This document shows positions 52,964-62,356 of a stretch of DNA of 64,000 nt, piece by piece; position 1 is the first letter of the stretch, and every line of letters begins with the position of its first letter. The position numbers and the translations under genes were made by a program. The notes under the pieces were generated by a model. It saw only the letters and a list, made by a program, of their open reading frames with translations, was not told the origin of the DNA and did not search any database. Origin of the DNA: Flavobacterium sp. I3-2 (lineage in GTDB: Bacteria > Bacteroidota > Bacteroidia > Flavobacteriales > Flavobacteriaceae); contig NZ_CP058306.1 in the NCBI RefSeq assembly GCF_013389595.1, positions 2,418,001 to 2,482,000 on the forward strand, given 5' to 3'.

Positions 52964-54325
52964 TTAAATAGTCATTGAAAATAATTGCGTATTAGGTTTA
53001 TTTCGTTTTAGTTTAAAATCGAATACCATACAAATATTTCTAATAAATGGTTTTCCTTCTTCTAAAATATATAATTCCGTATCTTTAATTTCAACTAAAC
53101 CATCTTGTATAAACTCTTCTAAATTTTCTAAAATTTTAAATTCTTCAAAGTAATGATGTGGAATCAAACCTAAATTTGTTTTAAATTGACACATCAAATC
53201 TAAAATAACTTTTCGGATGATTAAATCTTCGTTATTAAGAATGTGACCTTTGACAACAGGAATTTTTCCTTGATGAATTAAATCTTCATATTCTTTAAAA
53301 TCTTTTGAGTTTTGAGCAAAAGCATTCCACGAATCACTAATTGATGAAACACCTAAACCAATCAAAACTTCTGTTTTTGATGAGGTATAACCCATGAAGT
53401 TTCTGTTTAAATCATTGTTTATATATGATTGATAAAGAGCATCTTCTGATGTAGAAAAGTGGTCCATGCCAATTTCAATAAATTCATTTTCAAGCAATAA
53501 TTTTTTTCCTAATTCATAAAGCTCTCTTTTGAATTCATCTTTCGGAACATCTTCATCATTAAAACCACGTTGTCCATTTCCTTTGATCCACGGAACATGT
53601 GCATAGCTGTAAAAAGCTAATCGGTCTGGGTTTAAAGATTTAGTTTTTTCGACTGTATCTTTAATTGATTCTAAAGTTTGAAAAGGTAAACCGTAAATTA
53701 TATCATGAGAAATAGATGTATAACCAATTTCTTTTGCCCAAATGGTCACTTTTGCAACAGAATGGAAAGTTTGATTTCTGTTTATCACTTTTTGAACAAT
53801 TGGATCATAATCTTGAACTCCTAAACTCAATCTTCTAAAACCAAGGTTATATAAAACTTCTAAATGCTTTTTTGTTGTATTATTTGGATGAGCCTCAAAA
53901 CTCATTTCACAATCTTTATGAATGATTGATTTTTCAAAAAGTCCCGTTATTAATTGTTCCAAATTTTCTGGAGAAAAAAAAGTTGGTGTACCTCCACCTA
54001 AATGAATTTCCTTAATAATGGGTGTGTTTTCAAATAAATCTAAATATAATTGCCATTCTTTTAGCAACAAATCTATATATGGTATTTCAACTTCATGGCG
54101 TTTTGTAATTCGTTTATGACAACCACAAAACGTACACAAACTTTCACAGAAAGGCAAATGGATATAAATAGAAATACCTTCTTTGAAATTGGTTAAATCA
54201 AAACATTTTTTACAATTTTTTTTCCATAAATCTAAAGAAAAAGAAGCTGCTTCCCAATACGGAACAGTTGGATAGCTTGTGTATCTTGGACCAGGAACAT
54301 TGTATTTTTGAATTAAGCTAGACAT
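52964..54325 (-). CDS. hemN: Oxygen-independent coproporphyrinogen III oxidase (HemN)
   Basis: A 453-residue radical SAM enzyme of haem synthesis. The start LIQKYNVPGPRYTSYPTVPYW and the iron-sulfur motif HLPFCESLCTFCGCHKRITK identify true HemN, as does LGGGTPTFFSPENLEQLI. Further family segments are RLSLGVQDYDPIVQKVINR and YSYAHVPWIKGNGQRGF. The C-terminal domain is complete. The start was set at 54325 (MSSLIQKY), because the seven residues before it are not family-like. Haem can thus be made at low oxygen. It is monocistronic. Confidence 0.96.
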   Translation of the reverse strand: MSSLIQKYNVPGPRYTSYPTVPYWEAASFSLDLWKKNCKKCFDLTNFKEGISIYIHLPFCESLCTFCGCHKRITKRHEVEIPYIDLLLKEWQLYLDLFENTPIIKEIHLGGGTPTFFSPENLEQLITGLFEKSIIHKDCEMSFEAHPNNTTKKHLEVLYNLGFRRLSLGVQDYDPIVQKVINRNQTFHSVAKVTIWAKEIGYTSISHDIIYGLPFQTLESIKDTVEKTKSLNPDRLAFYSYAHVPWIKGNGQRGFNDEDVPKDEFKRELYELGKKLLLENEFIEIGMDHFSTSEDALYQSYINNDLNRNFMGYTSSKTEVLIGLGVSSISDSWNAFAQNSKDFKEYEDLIHQGKIPVVKGHILNNEDLIIRKVILDLMCQFKTNLGLIPHHYFEEFKILENLEEFIQDGLVEIKDTELYILEEGKPFIRNICMVFDFKLKRNKPNTQLFSMTI

Positions 54326-54473
54326 TGTATTAAATATTTTAATCAAATGTATTTAAACAAAGGATTATAATTTATGATATTTATCATATCAAGTTTTTTT
54401 GTTTGAAATTTGTAATTGAATAAACTATTCAAGAACCGGTTTCGAATATTTTATACTTTTTTTAAGATTTTGA

Positions 54474-54506
54474 TTGTTAAAAAAAACATTTAAAATAGTA
54501 TATTTG
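54474..54506 (+). promoter_or_regulatory. Promoter for the DUF4834 gene
   Basis: TTG at 54474, 22-base spacer, TATATTTG at 54499-54506, a perfect -7 element, 21 bases before the chosen ATG at 54528. Confidence 0.5.
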
Positions 54507-54527
54507 AATAAATATAAAATTTATCAC

Positions 54528-54803
54528 ATGGCATTTTTGAAAACACTTATCATTATCGTTGCGATATGGTATTTCTTTAAATTCGCATTTCGATTTTTTG
54601 GACCAATTCTAATCAAAAAAGCGATTAGTAAGGCCGAACAAAACTTTCAACAAAGAACACAAGATTATTATAATCAAAATAATGAATCGTACGATAATAC
54701 TTATACAAACTCAAATACAAATCAATCTGATAATTTTAAAAATGGCATTCCTCGTGAGAAACGAAAAGTCGGAGAATATATTGATTTTGAAGAAATAAAA
54801 TAA
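54528..54803 (+). CDS. DUF4834-family small membrane protein
   Basis: A 91-residue protein with one N-terminal transmembrane helix (MAFLKTLIIIVAIWYFFKFAFRFFGPILIKK). A Q/N/Y-rich disordered middle and the conserved end KRKVGEYIDFEEIK follow. The family is confined to Bacteroidetes and has no known function. The start at 54528 replaces an upstream in-frame codon at 54474, which lies inside the promoter. The gene upstream of the YfhO-like gene is often DUF4834 in Flavobacteria. Confidence 0.85.
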   Translation: MAFLKTLIIIVAIWYFFKFAFRFFGPILIKKAISKAEQNFQQRTQDYYNQNNESYDNTYTNSNTNQSDNFKNGIPREKRKVGEYIDFEEIK

Positions 54804-54827
54804 TTTTAAGTTTATCTATAATTGATG

Positions 54828-54859
54828 GCCTTATTCTAAATTTAGGATAAGGCTTTTTT
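54828..54859 (+). terminator. Terminator after the DUF4834 gene
   Basis: GCCTTAT pairs with ATAAGGC, and CTAA with TTAG inside, followed by six T. Confidence 0.85.
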
Positions 54860-54927
54860 AATGTAGAAAAAATTTAATCACTAAACTTTTATTATTATTT
54901 TAGCATACATTTTTTAAAAACTAATTA

Positions 54928-57357
54928 ATGAAATATTTAAAGAATTTTATTCCGCATGTTCTTGTAATTATCGGATTTATTATTGTTGCTTTAGCTTATT
55001 TTTCGCCTGTACTTTCAGGTAAAGAAATCTTCCAATCAGACATTGTTCAATATACCGGCATGTCAAAAGAACAAGTTGAATTTCGTGAAACCTACAACGA
55101 AGAATCATATTGGAATAATAGTGCATTTGGTGGTATGCCAACGTATCAATTGGGAGCAAAATATCCGCACAATTATATTAAAGCATTAGATAGTGTAATC
55201 CGTTTTTTACCTCGTCCAGCAGATTATTTATTTATTTATTTCATTGGTTTTTATATTTTACTTTGTTCGTTTAGAATTAAGCCTTTACAAGCTTTCTTTG
55301 GTGCATTAGCATTTGGTTTTTCAACTTATTTAATCGTAATTATTGGAGCAGGTCATAACGCAAAAGCTCATGCAATTGCTTATATGCCGATGGTATTGGC
55401 TGGTGTTTTCTTAGTATTTAGAAAAAAATATTTGACAGGGTTTATACTAACAACTATTGCCGCTGCACTTGAAATAAGTACCAATCACTTTCAGATGACT
55501 TATTATTTATTGCTTCTTTTGTTGATTGTCGCAATCTATTATACTGTAGTTTACATCAAACAAAAAGATTTTAAATCGTTAGTTCAAATAATTGGTATTT
55601 TCATTGTTTCTGGTATTTTAGCCATAGGTGCAAATGCAACAAACTTGTTAGCAACTGCCGAATATTCTGATTTTAGTACAAGAAGTAAAAGTGAATTAAC
55701 TTTTAATCCAGATGGTACTGAAAAAGATAGAGCTAACGCGATGTCTCATGAATATATTACCGAATATAGTTATGGAGTTTTTGAAACATTTAATTTATTT
55801 GTTCCAAGATTATTAGGTGGTGGTAATGCTGAAGATATTGGAACAGATTCGAATGTTGGAGATTTTATTACATCTTTAGGAGCTTCTCCTGCTGATGTTG
55901 AAGGTTTTACCAAACAAGCTCCGACTTATTGGGGAGATCAACCAATTGTGGCAGCTCCAGCTTATATTGGAGCAATCGTTATTTTCTTATTTATTTTAGC
56001 TCTTTTTACTGAAAAAAGAAAATTCAAATACATTTTTGTAATTGGAGCAATTGTATCTATTTTATTATCGTGGGGAAAAAATTTCCCGTTAACCGATTTT
56101 ATGATTGATAACTTCCCGATGTACAATAAATTTAGAGCAATAACCTCGATACAAGTAATTGCCGAATTATGTATTCCGGCTTTAGCAATTATTGGTTTAG
56201 CTAGTTTCTTTAAGTCATCAAAAGAAGAACAATTAGATGCCTTAAAAAAATCAGGAATTGTTTCAGGTGCCATTGTTGTTTTCTTATTTGCTTGTAAATT
56301 GTTTTTAGATTTCCAAGGTGCGAATGATGACTATATCATGCAAGTTTATGGTGAAATTGGACCAAGTTATGTCACTGCTTTGATTGAAGATCGTCAATCG
56401 ATGTACGTAAGTGATTTAATCAGAACCTTATTTTTTATCACATTAGCTGCAGCAGCTTTATATTTCTTTATCAAGCAAAAGTTATCAGAACAATCAGCTT
56501 TAATTATCATTGGAATTGTTATGATTATTGATTTAATTATGATTGATTGGAATTATGTTAATAAATCAAACTTCGTAAATGCTTCTCAGGTTAAAAATCC
56601 ATTTGTGAAAACTATTGTTGATGATAAAATTCTACAAGACAAATCAAACTTTAGAGTTTTTGATATGCAAAGTCCTTTTAACAGTGGAAGAACTGTATTT
56701 TTCCATCAAGCTTTAGGCGGTTATCATGCGGCTAAACCTAAGAAAGTTCAAGAGCTTTATGATTATCAGATAACTAAACAGAATTATGAGATTTTGAATA
56801 TGTTTAATGTGAAATATGTAATTTCTCAAGATGAAAATCAAAATCCTATTTCATTACAAAATCCTGAAGCAAACGGAAATGCTTGGTTCGTATCTGAAAT
56901 AAAAACGCTTCCTTCTGCTGATGAAATCATGATTGAATTATCAAAAGTAAAAACTAAAACGACAGCTTTAATCGAAACAGGTAATACATCAAGAATTCTA
57001 AAACCAGAATATACTGTTGACAGCTTAGCGACGATTAAATTGGTAGATTCTCGTTCTAATTATTTAAAATACGAAAGTAATAATCCGAACGAAGGAGTAG
57101 CTGTTTTCTCTGAAATTTACTATCCTAAAGGTTGGAAAATTACAATCGATGGTGAAGAAACAGAAATGTTTGAAGCTGATTATGTTTTACGTGCGCTTTT
57201 AATTCCTGGAGGAAAACATACCATTGAGTTTAAGTTTGATCCAGAAGTTGTTTCTAAAGGAAGCAAAATAGCTTTAATTTCAAGTATTTTGATTTTATTA
57301 TCAATAATCGGAAGTTTAGTATATTTGTTTAAAAAGAGAAAAAAAGATATTAATTAA
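54928..57357 (+). CDS. YfhO-family membrane protein
   Basis: An 809-residue inner-membrane protein with about twelve helices and a C-terminal periplasmic beta domain (about 600-775) before a last helix. The start LKNFIPHVLVIIGFIIVALAYFSPVLSGKEIFQSDIVQYTGM is typical of this Bacteroidetes family. Periplasmic segments are FGGMPTYQLGAKYPHN and EIYYPKGWKITIDGEET. YfhO of Bacillus glycosylates lipoteichoic acid; the Bacteroidetes version is presumably a GT-C fold glycosyltransferase for surface glycans, although this is inference. A possible promoter (TTTA, 19 bases, TATTTTAG at 54896) lies 25 bases before the ATG. Confidence 0.88.
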   Translation: MKYLKNFIPHVLVIIGFIIVALAYFSPVLSGKEIFQSDIVQYTGMSKEQVEFRETYNEESYWNNSAFGGMPTYQLGAKYPHNYIKALDSVIRFLPRPADYLFIYFIGFYILLCSFRIKPLQAFFGALAFGFSTYLIVIIGAGHNAKAHAIAYMPMVLAGVFLVFRKKYLTGFILTTIAAALEISTNHFQMTYYLLLLLLIVAIYYTVVYIKQKDFKSLVQIIGIFIVSGILAIGANATNLLATAEYSDFSTRSKSELTFNPDGTEKDRANAMSHEYITEYSYGVFETFNLFVPRLLGGGNAEDIGTDSNVGDFITSLGASPADVEGFTKQAPTYWGDQPIVAAPAYIGAIVIFLFILALFTEKRKFKYIFVIGAIVSILLSWGKNFPLTDFMIDNFPMYNKFRAITSIQVIAELCIPALAIIGLASFFKSSKEEQLDALKKSGIVSGAIVVFLFACKLFLDFQGANDDYIMQVYGEIGPSYVTALIEDRQSMYVSDLIRTLFFITLAAAALYFFIKQKLSEQSALIIIGIVMIIDLIMIDWNYVNKSNFVNASQVKNPFVKTIVDDKILQDKSNFRVFDMQSPFNSGRTVFFHQALGGYHAAKPKKVQELYDYQITKQNYEILNMFNVKYVISQDENQNPISLQNPEANGNAWFVSEIKTLPSADEIMIELSKVKTKTTALIETGNTSRILKPEYTVDSLATIKLVDSRSNYLKYESNNPNEGVAVFSEIYYPKGWKITIDGEETEMFEADYVLRALLIPGGKHTIEFKFDPEVVSKGSKIALISSILILLSIIGSLVYLFKKRKKDIN

Positions 57358-57364
57358 AATTCAT

Positions 57365-57399
57365 AAAAAGCTGTTGCAAAATTTGTAACAGCTTTTTTT
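57365..57399 (+). terminator. Terminator after the YfhO-like gene
   Basis: AAAAAGCTGTT pairs with AACAGCTTTTT around a short loop with TGCAAAATTTGT, followed by T. Confidence 0.85.
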
Positions 57400-57409
57400 C
57401 AGTGCAAAT

Positions 57410-57440
57410 TTTGTGTTTTACATTAGTATTTTTACCTTAG
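57410..57440 (+). promoter_or_regulatory. Promoter for the DPP-IV gene
   Basis: TTTG, 19-base spacer, TACCTTAG: a complete -33 and seven of eight at -7, 17 bases before the ATG at 57458. It rules out the upstream in-frame codon at 57413 as start. Confidence 0.55.
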
Positions 57441-57457
57441 CCAAAATTCAACTAATA

Positions 57458-59626
57458 ATGAAAAAAATTTCACTTTTTGCCTTCTTAATTGCGGCTCAAT
57501 TTACATTTGCTCAACGCAATTTAACAATTGAAGAAGCAACTTCTGGAAGCTATACAACATTTGCTCCTGAAAATTTGGTTGCAGCGCAATGGAAAGATCC
57601 TAAAACATTAACATATTTAGATCGTACATATCAAAATTTATTGAGTAGAAATGCTTCAAATAATTGGACAGAAGCTACAATGCTTTCAAAGTCTGATTTG
57701 ATTGACGCTTTAAATAATACAATTAAAGACGAACAATTTAAATTCAGAATTTTTCCGTATGATTACCAATGGAAAGATGCGAACACTCTAGTATTCAACG
57801 CAACTGGAGCAGAAGCAAACTATGTAATAACTTTTGATGTTCCTTCAAAAAAGGTTATTTCTTATTTTAAAATGGACGGAAGTGCTTTGAATCAGGTTGT
57901 TTCTGAACAAGGAAATGCAATGGCTTGGCTTAAAGGTAATAACATTTTTATTACTGATGCAAACGGAAAAGTAATTCAGGTTACAAATGATGGTGAAGGA
58001 ATAGTAAACGGAAGTGATTATACACATCGTCAAGAATTTGGTATTGATAAAGGCATGTGGTGGAATCCAGTAAATAGTCAATTGGCTTTTTACAGAAAGA
58101 ATGAAACCATGGTTACTGATTATCCATTAGTTCAATTTGATACTCGTATTGCCGAAGTAAAGAATACAAAATATCCGATGGCAGGTATGAAAAGTGAAGA
58201 GGTTACTTTAAATATTTACGATGTAAATACGGGTAAAACAGTAACCATTCAAACAGGTGAGCCAAAAGAACAATATTTAACTCAAATTACTTGGGATCCG
58301 TCTGGTAAATACATTTATATAGGAGTTTTAAATCGTGATCAAAATCATTTAAAATTGAATAAATATGATGCTGCTAATGGGAAATTAGTTGCAACTTTAT
58401 TTGAAGAAAAATCGACGAAATGGGTAGAACCTCAAAATCCATTAACTTTCTTACCAAACGGAAAACAGTTCTTGTATCAATCTCAAAAAGATGGATTTAA
58501 TCAATTGTATTTGTATGATACAAACGGAAAGTTAATTAAAAAATTAGGTTACAATAACGTTGTTGTAAAAGATTTGTTAGATTTTGATGCTAAAGGAAAT
58601 TCAGTTTCATACATTGGAGTAACGAATAATGGATTAGATCGTCAGTTGTTTAATGTTGACTTAAAATCGGGTAAAACTACACAAATAACCACAGGTTCAG
58701 GTTTTCATAACGCAAAGTTTAATTCAGACAACACGTTCTATTACGATCAATTCTCAAATACGCAAACTCCGAATAAGATTGCTATTGTAGATGCAAAATC
58801 TAAAAAAGAAACCACTTTGGTTGATTCTAAAAATCCATATCAAGGAGTTGCAGAACTTCCAACAATGGAAATGGTAAAAATCAAAGCAGCCGACGGAAAA
58901 ACAGATTTAAACGGACGTATTATTTATCCAGCTAATTTTGATCCGAACAAAAAATACCCAGTTATGGTTTATGTTTACGGAGGTCCGCATGCTCAATTGG
59001 TTCAAAATAAATGGTTAGGAGGTGCTTCGTTGTTTGATTATTATATGGCACAACAAGGTTTTGTGGTGTTTACTTTAGATAATCGTGGAAGTGATGCGAG
59101 AGATCGAGATTTTGTTCAGGTTATTCACCGTAATTTAGGTCAGAACGAAATGGCAGATCAAATGAAAGGTGTTGAATTTTTAAAATCGAAATCATTTGTA
59201 GATGCTGATAAAATTGGAGTTTACGGTTGGTCTTTTGGTGGTTTTATGACAACTTCTTTAATGTTAAATTATCCTGAGACTTTTAAAGTTGGCGTAGCAG
59301 GAGGACCTGTTATTGATTGGAAATGGTATGAAGTTATGTACGGCGAACGTTATATGGATACACCGCAAGATAATCCAGAAGGTTATGCTTTAACAAGTAC
59401 ATTAGATAAAGTAAATAATTTAGAAGGACGTTTGCTAATGATTCACGGAGCGCAAGATCCGGTAGTTGTTCAGCAACACAGTATGGAATTTATCGAAGCT
59501 TGTATCAAAGCTGGTAAGCAAGTAGATTATTTCTTGTATCCAACACACGAACACAACGTTTCTGGTAAAGATCGCATACATTTAAATGCTAAAATTGCAG
59601 ATTATTTTAAATTACATTTACAGTAA
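57458..59626 (+). CDS. Exported dipeptidyl-peptidase IV (S9B family)
   Basis: A 722-residue exported serine peptidase that releases N-terminal Xaa-Pro dipeptides. Signal peptide about 1-19 (AAQFTFAQ). An eight-bladed beta-propeller DPPIV_N domain covers about 90-450 and ends in the segment TLVDSKNPYQGVAELPTME. The catalytic alpha/beta hydrolase domain has PVMVYVYGGPHAQLV, nucleophile serine in GVYGWSFGGFMTT, aspartate in HGAQDPVV and histidine in YPTHEHNVSG. The substrate-gating glutamates of the propeller are consistent with RQEFGIDKGMWWNP. It serves peptide use together with other secreted peptidases. Confidence 0.95.
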   Translation: MKKISLFAFLIAAQFTFAQRNLTIEEATSGSYTTFAPENLVAAQWKDPKTLTYLDRTYQNLLSRNASNNWTEATMLSKSDLIDALNNTIKDEQFKFRIFPYDYQWKDANTLVFNATGAEANYVITFDVPSKKVISYFKMDGSALNQVVSEQGNAMAWLKGNNIFITDANGKVIQVTNDGEGIVNGSDYTHRQEFGIDKGMWWNPVNSQLAFYRKNETMVTDYPLVQFDTRIAEVKNTKYPMAGMKSEEVTLNIYDVNTGKTVTIQTGEPKEQYLTQITWDPSGKYIYIGVLNRDQNHLKLNKYDAANGKLVATLFEEKSTKWVEPQNPLTFLPNGKQFLYQSQKDGFNQLYLYDTNGKLIKKLGYNNVVVKDLLDFDAKGNSVSYIGVTNNGLDRQLFNVDLKSGKTTQITTGSGFHNAKFNSDNTFYYDQFSNTQTPNKIAIVDAKSKKETTLVDSKNPYQGVAELPTMEMVKIKAADGKTDLNGRIIYPANFDPNKKYPVMVYVYGGPHAQLVQNKWLGGASLFDYYMAQQGFVVFTLDNRGSDARDRDFVQVIHRNLGQNEMADQMKGVEFLKSKSFVDADKIGVYGWSFGGFMTTSLMLNYPETFKVGVAGGPVIDWKWYEVMYGERYMDTPQDNPEGYALTSTLDKVNNLEGRLLMIHGAQDPVVVQQHSMEFIEACIKAGKQVDYFLYPTHEHNVSGKDRIHLNAKIADYFKLHLQ

Positions 59627-59635
59627 AAAATAAAT

Positions 59636-59669
59636 AAAAAGGAAATTTCATCTCGAAATTTCCTTTTTT
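59636..59669 (+). terminator. Terminator after the DPP-IV gene (repeat copy 1)
   Basis: GGAAATTTC pairs with GAAATTTCC around ATCTC, flanked by A and T tracts. The same 34 bases recur at 60662-60695. Confidence 0.9.
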
Positions 59670-59731
59670 GTTTTATAAGATGATTAATTTAAAAACTGTA
59701 TATTTAATTAAAAATGAATATGTTGAAAATT

Positions 59732-60646
59732 ATGAAAAAACTTATATTACTTGTTTTATTGTTTTTTATTCAAAAGAATTATTCTCAAAATGTATTTTTT
59801 GCACAAAAAAATATTTATTTAGCTGAATATTATCACAAAATAAATAACGACAAAAAAGCACTAGATTGCTATTTGAAAGCAATAAAAATGAGTCCAAATT
59901 CTGTAAATTCTTACGATTATTTAAATGCTGCTGCTATTGCTTTTCAATTGAAAAAAAATAAAAAAGCAAAAGAAATTTTAGTAAAAAGTATTACTTACCA
60001 ATTGGCTCCGTATAATTTTATTGATTCTTATGAAAAATTGAGCGATTATAAAAAATTAAATGAGTTTAAAGTAGTTTTGAAGGATTACAATATCTATGAA
60101 AAAGAATATTTTCAGAATCTTAAAAATCCAGCTGCTTATTTAAGTATTATGAATCTTATAACTAAGGATCAATTAATAAGGCAGAATGAAAAAGTTTTTG
60201 ACGAATTAACTCATGAAATTGACGAAGAAAATATTAATGAATTAATGATCTTAACACAAAAATATGGATTTGAACCAAGATCATGGTTGATTTTATGGCA
60301 TCAAAGAGGAGTTTATAGTGATGAATCTAATATCTATTGGCAATTTTTTAAAAGTTATTTAAGAAATGAAATTAAATCTGGAAATTTGGAAAAAGATTTT
60401 TTTGTTGATTTTGAAGAATTTTCCAATAAAATTAAAGACATTAATAATGGTTCTATTTATACATTACATGGACTAGGAAATTTAGGTTCGGGACAAAATT
60501 TTCAAGACATAAAAAACTTAGATACAAGACGAAAAGAAGTAGGATTACCTCCATTGTATTATGAATATTTTATAAATAATGATTCTCTACCTGAAGAATA
60601 TGAGTATGATTCCAAAAATTTACTGAAAGACTTAGAAAATTTATAA
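59732..60646 (+). CDS. Exported TPR and DUF6624-like protein
   Basis: A 304-residue protein with signal peptide (MKKLILLVLLFFIQKNYSQ). Residues 30-100 look like tetratricopeptide units (AEYYHKINNDKKALDCYLKAIKMSPNSVNSYDYLNAAAIAF). The C-terminal 150 residues resemble DUF6624: DQLIRQNEKVFDEL, WLILWHQRGVYSDE, and near the end TRRKEVGLPPLYYEY. Function unknown. The start at 59732 was preferred to in-frame ATGs at 59714 and 59720, because a TATATTTA -7 element at 59699 places transcription start near 59713. The gene lies between two identical terminators. Confidence 0.65.
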   Translation: MKKLILLVLLFFIQKNYSQNVFFAQKNIYLAEYYHKINNDKKALDCYLKAIKMSPNSVNSYDYLNAAAIAFQLKKNKKAKEILVKSITYQLAPYNFIDSYEKLSDYKKLNEFKVVLKDYNIYEKEYFQNLKNPAAYLSIMNLITKDQLIRQNEKVFDELTHEIDEENINELMILTQKYGFEPRSWLILWHQRGVYSDESNIYWQFFKSYLRNEIKSGNLEKDFFVDFEEFSNKIKDINNGSIYTLHGLGNLGSGQNFQDIKNLDTRRKEVGLPPLYYEYFINNDSLPEEYEYDSKNLLKDLENL

Positions 60647-60661
60647 ATTTTTATTAAATGG

Positions 60662-60696
60662 AAAAAGGAAATTTCATCTCGAAATTTCCTTTTTTT
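60662..60696. terminator. Terminator after the DUF6624-like gene (repeat copy 2)
   Basis: Same hairpin as at 59636, GGAAATTTC/GAAATTTCC with loop ATCTC, and seven T. It may also end the PrcB-like gene on the minus strand, whose stop is 5 bases away. Confidence 0.9.
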
Positions 60697-60700
60697 GTAA

Positions 60701-61141
60701 TTATTCAAAAATAATTGGTTTGTTTGTTTTTGGAATTTTAATAATATGAAACGGTTGACTTATTACAGTAGAAGCGTACATGGTCAATTCGCTTGAAATA
60801 TGAATATTGTTGGTGTTTTCCATTACATTAACAATATTAATTTCTGATCCTGAAGTTTTAATTTCTTCAACTACTGCAATAACTGTAAATGCATTGAAAT
60901 CAATATTTGTTTCATTAAAAGTTCCGCTTAAACTGTTTATAGCATCAACTTGATTAATAAAATTATTCCAATCTGCTTGGTTATTAAACACAAAATTAGA
61001 TTGCGGAATATTTTCGCCACCGTTTAAACTGTTTTTTCCGACAGTCGTAAATTGTACATCGTTTGCGATTACATCGTTATCATCGTTTGAACATCCTGTT
61101 AGGACAAACAATGAAAGCATTAAATAAAATAAGTTTTTCAT
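60701..61141 (-). CDS. PrcB_C-domain lipoprotein
   Basis: A 146-residue lipoprotein with signal peptide and lipobox LTGC (Cys17). The mature part resembles the PrcB C-terminal domain: a short beta domain with FVFNNQADWNNFINQV, IDFNAFTVIAVVEEIKTSGSEINIVNV and the ending SQPFHIIKIPK. In Treponema PrcB belongs to the dentilisin protease complex; outside it the function is unknown. It has a 52-base gap to the following gene 61194..61691 on the same strand. Confidence 0.8.
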   Translation of the reverse strand: MKNLFYLMLSLFVLTGCSNDDNDVIANDVQFTTVGKNSLNGGENIPQSNFVFNNQADWNNFINQVDAINSLSGTFNETNIDFNAFTVIAVVEEIKTSGSEINIVNVMENTNNIHISSELTMYASTVISQPFHIIKIPKTNKPIIFE

Positions 61142-61193
61142 GTGTAAATTTTTTAATTAATATAAATTATATTTTGGTTGGTTTTCTAGTTTC

Positions 61194-61691
61194 TTAATCG
61201 TACCAATATTCATTTGTAACTTTATAACCAGCTTTTTTAAAGGCTTTTAATATAGATTTTTTTAAACGTTCGTTATTTTTTTCTTTGTTAATGTAAGTTT
61301 GAAAAATAGTAATCTGGTTAATTCGTTCTTCAATCAATTTGTTGTTTTCATCAAAAACCTCAATCTCTTCTAAAACATCTCCACCTTCAGTAAAGAAAAC
61401 AAGATTCATATCTTTATCTATTTTTATAATCTTGTTCAAAGGAACGCTTCTTTTTGTAATCGATTTTCCATTATAATCATTTGGTGTTTCAGAAAATTTA
61501 TAACTTAAAATACCTTTTGTATCAATATTATAAGGCTCAATTAATTTAAAAGATTCTTTTTCAAATTCATCATAATAATTATTGTATTCCGAAAGTAATT
61601 GCTTGTTTAAAATTTCAATGATTTTTTTATTTTGAGCAAGCATTAAATTCGAAATTAATAACATCAAAACTATCGAAACTTTTGTTCTCAT
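61194..61691 (-). CDS. Exported hypothetical protein
   Basis: A 165-residue protein with signal peptide about 1-19 (LLISNLMLAQN). The mature part is charged and K/E/N-rich, with alternating helices and strands (YNNYYDEFEKESFKLIEPYNIDTKGILSYKFSE, NLVFFTEGGDVLEEIEVFDENN). No family was recognised. The gene runs toward the PrcB-like gene on the same strand, 52 bases apart, so the two may be cotranscribed. The 166 bases upstream are AT-rich non-coding. Confidence 0.6.
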   Translation of the reverse strand: MRTKVSIVLMLLISNLMLAQNKKIIEILNKQLLSEYNNYYDEFEKESFKLIEPYNIDTKGILSYKFSETPNDYNGKSITKRSVPLNKIIKIDKDMNLVFFTEGGDVLEEIEVFDENNKLIEERINQITIFQTYINKEKNNERLKKSILKAFKKAGYKVTNEYWYD

Positions 61692-61857
61692 TTTTTTGTA
61701 TTTGATTAAAAGACAGATAAATATAATAAATTTTTTAATAAAATATTTTTTTAATCTTAATAAATTATATTATTCAACGTGGTTTGGATTTTATTGACTT
61801 TTCTAATAAATTGCCATGAAAATTAATTTCGAACTTAAATTTTAAGTTATTCTAAAA

Positions 61858-62340
61858 ATGAACAAAATTCTTAGCGTAATTGTTTTAGTTATCCAATTGT
61901 TTTCATCATTTGCAATTCTTTTTTACATTTATATGATATTTGCTTTAATTGATAGTGATTCTGGATTTGAAAACTATTTCGGATTATTTATTATTCAGCC
62001 CATTTTTGCTATTCTGATTTCTGGAATTACGATTTTTTTATGTTCGTTGATTGGACTTCCAATTCGTCTAAATTCTAAAATAAATAATTGGCTAAGAAAT
62101 CATTTTTACGTTTCTTTAATTGGACTTTTGCTAGGTTTTGTTTTGATATTTTTAGCATTTATTCCAAATCTTAAAGAAAATATTAGTTATCAAACCGAAG
62201 ATGGCGAAGTGTTGAAAGAAATTCCAAATATATTATGTAGCATTTCTGGATGGTTTGTTGTTGCATTTTCGTTGCTTCATCTTTATCCGCCCAAGCAGTT
62301 AACTGATAAAATTCAAAATTTATTTAAGAAATCTCATTAA
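61858..62340 (+). CDS. Hypothetical membrane protein
   Basis: A 160-residue protein with four predicted helices (about 3-28, 40-68, 85-105, 128-145) and short loops; SLIGLPIRLNSKINNWLRNHFYVSLIGL separates the middle pair. The ending LLHLYPPKQLTDKIQNLFKKSH is basic and probably cytoplasmic. No known family was recognised. It is a lone plus-strand gene facing the DUF1697/MGMT operon. Confidence 0.6.
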   Translation: MNKILSVIVLVIQLFSSFAILFYIYMIFALIDSDSGFENYFGLFIIQPIFAILISGITIFLCSLIGLPIRLNSKINNWLRNHFYVSLIGLLLGFVLIFLAFIPNLKENISYQTEDGEVLKEIPNILCSISGWFVVAFSLLHLYPPKQLTDKIQNLFKKSH

Positions 62341-62356
62341 TTCAATTTTTATCAGA

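Noticed and set aside
55962..56273. 103-codon frame antisense to the YfhO-like gene
   Set aside because: Shadow frame; the opposite strand encodes conserved membrane helices.
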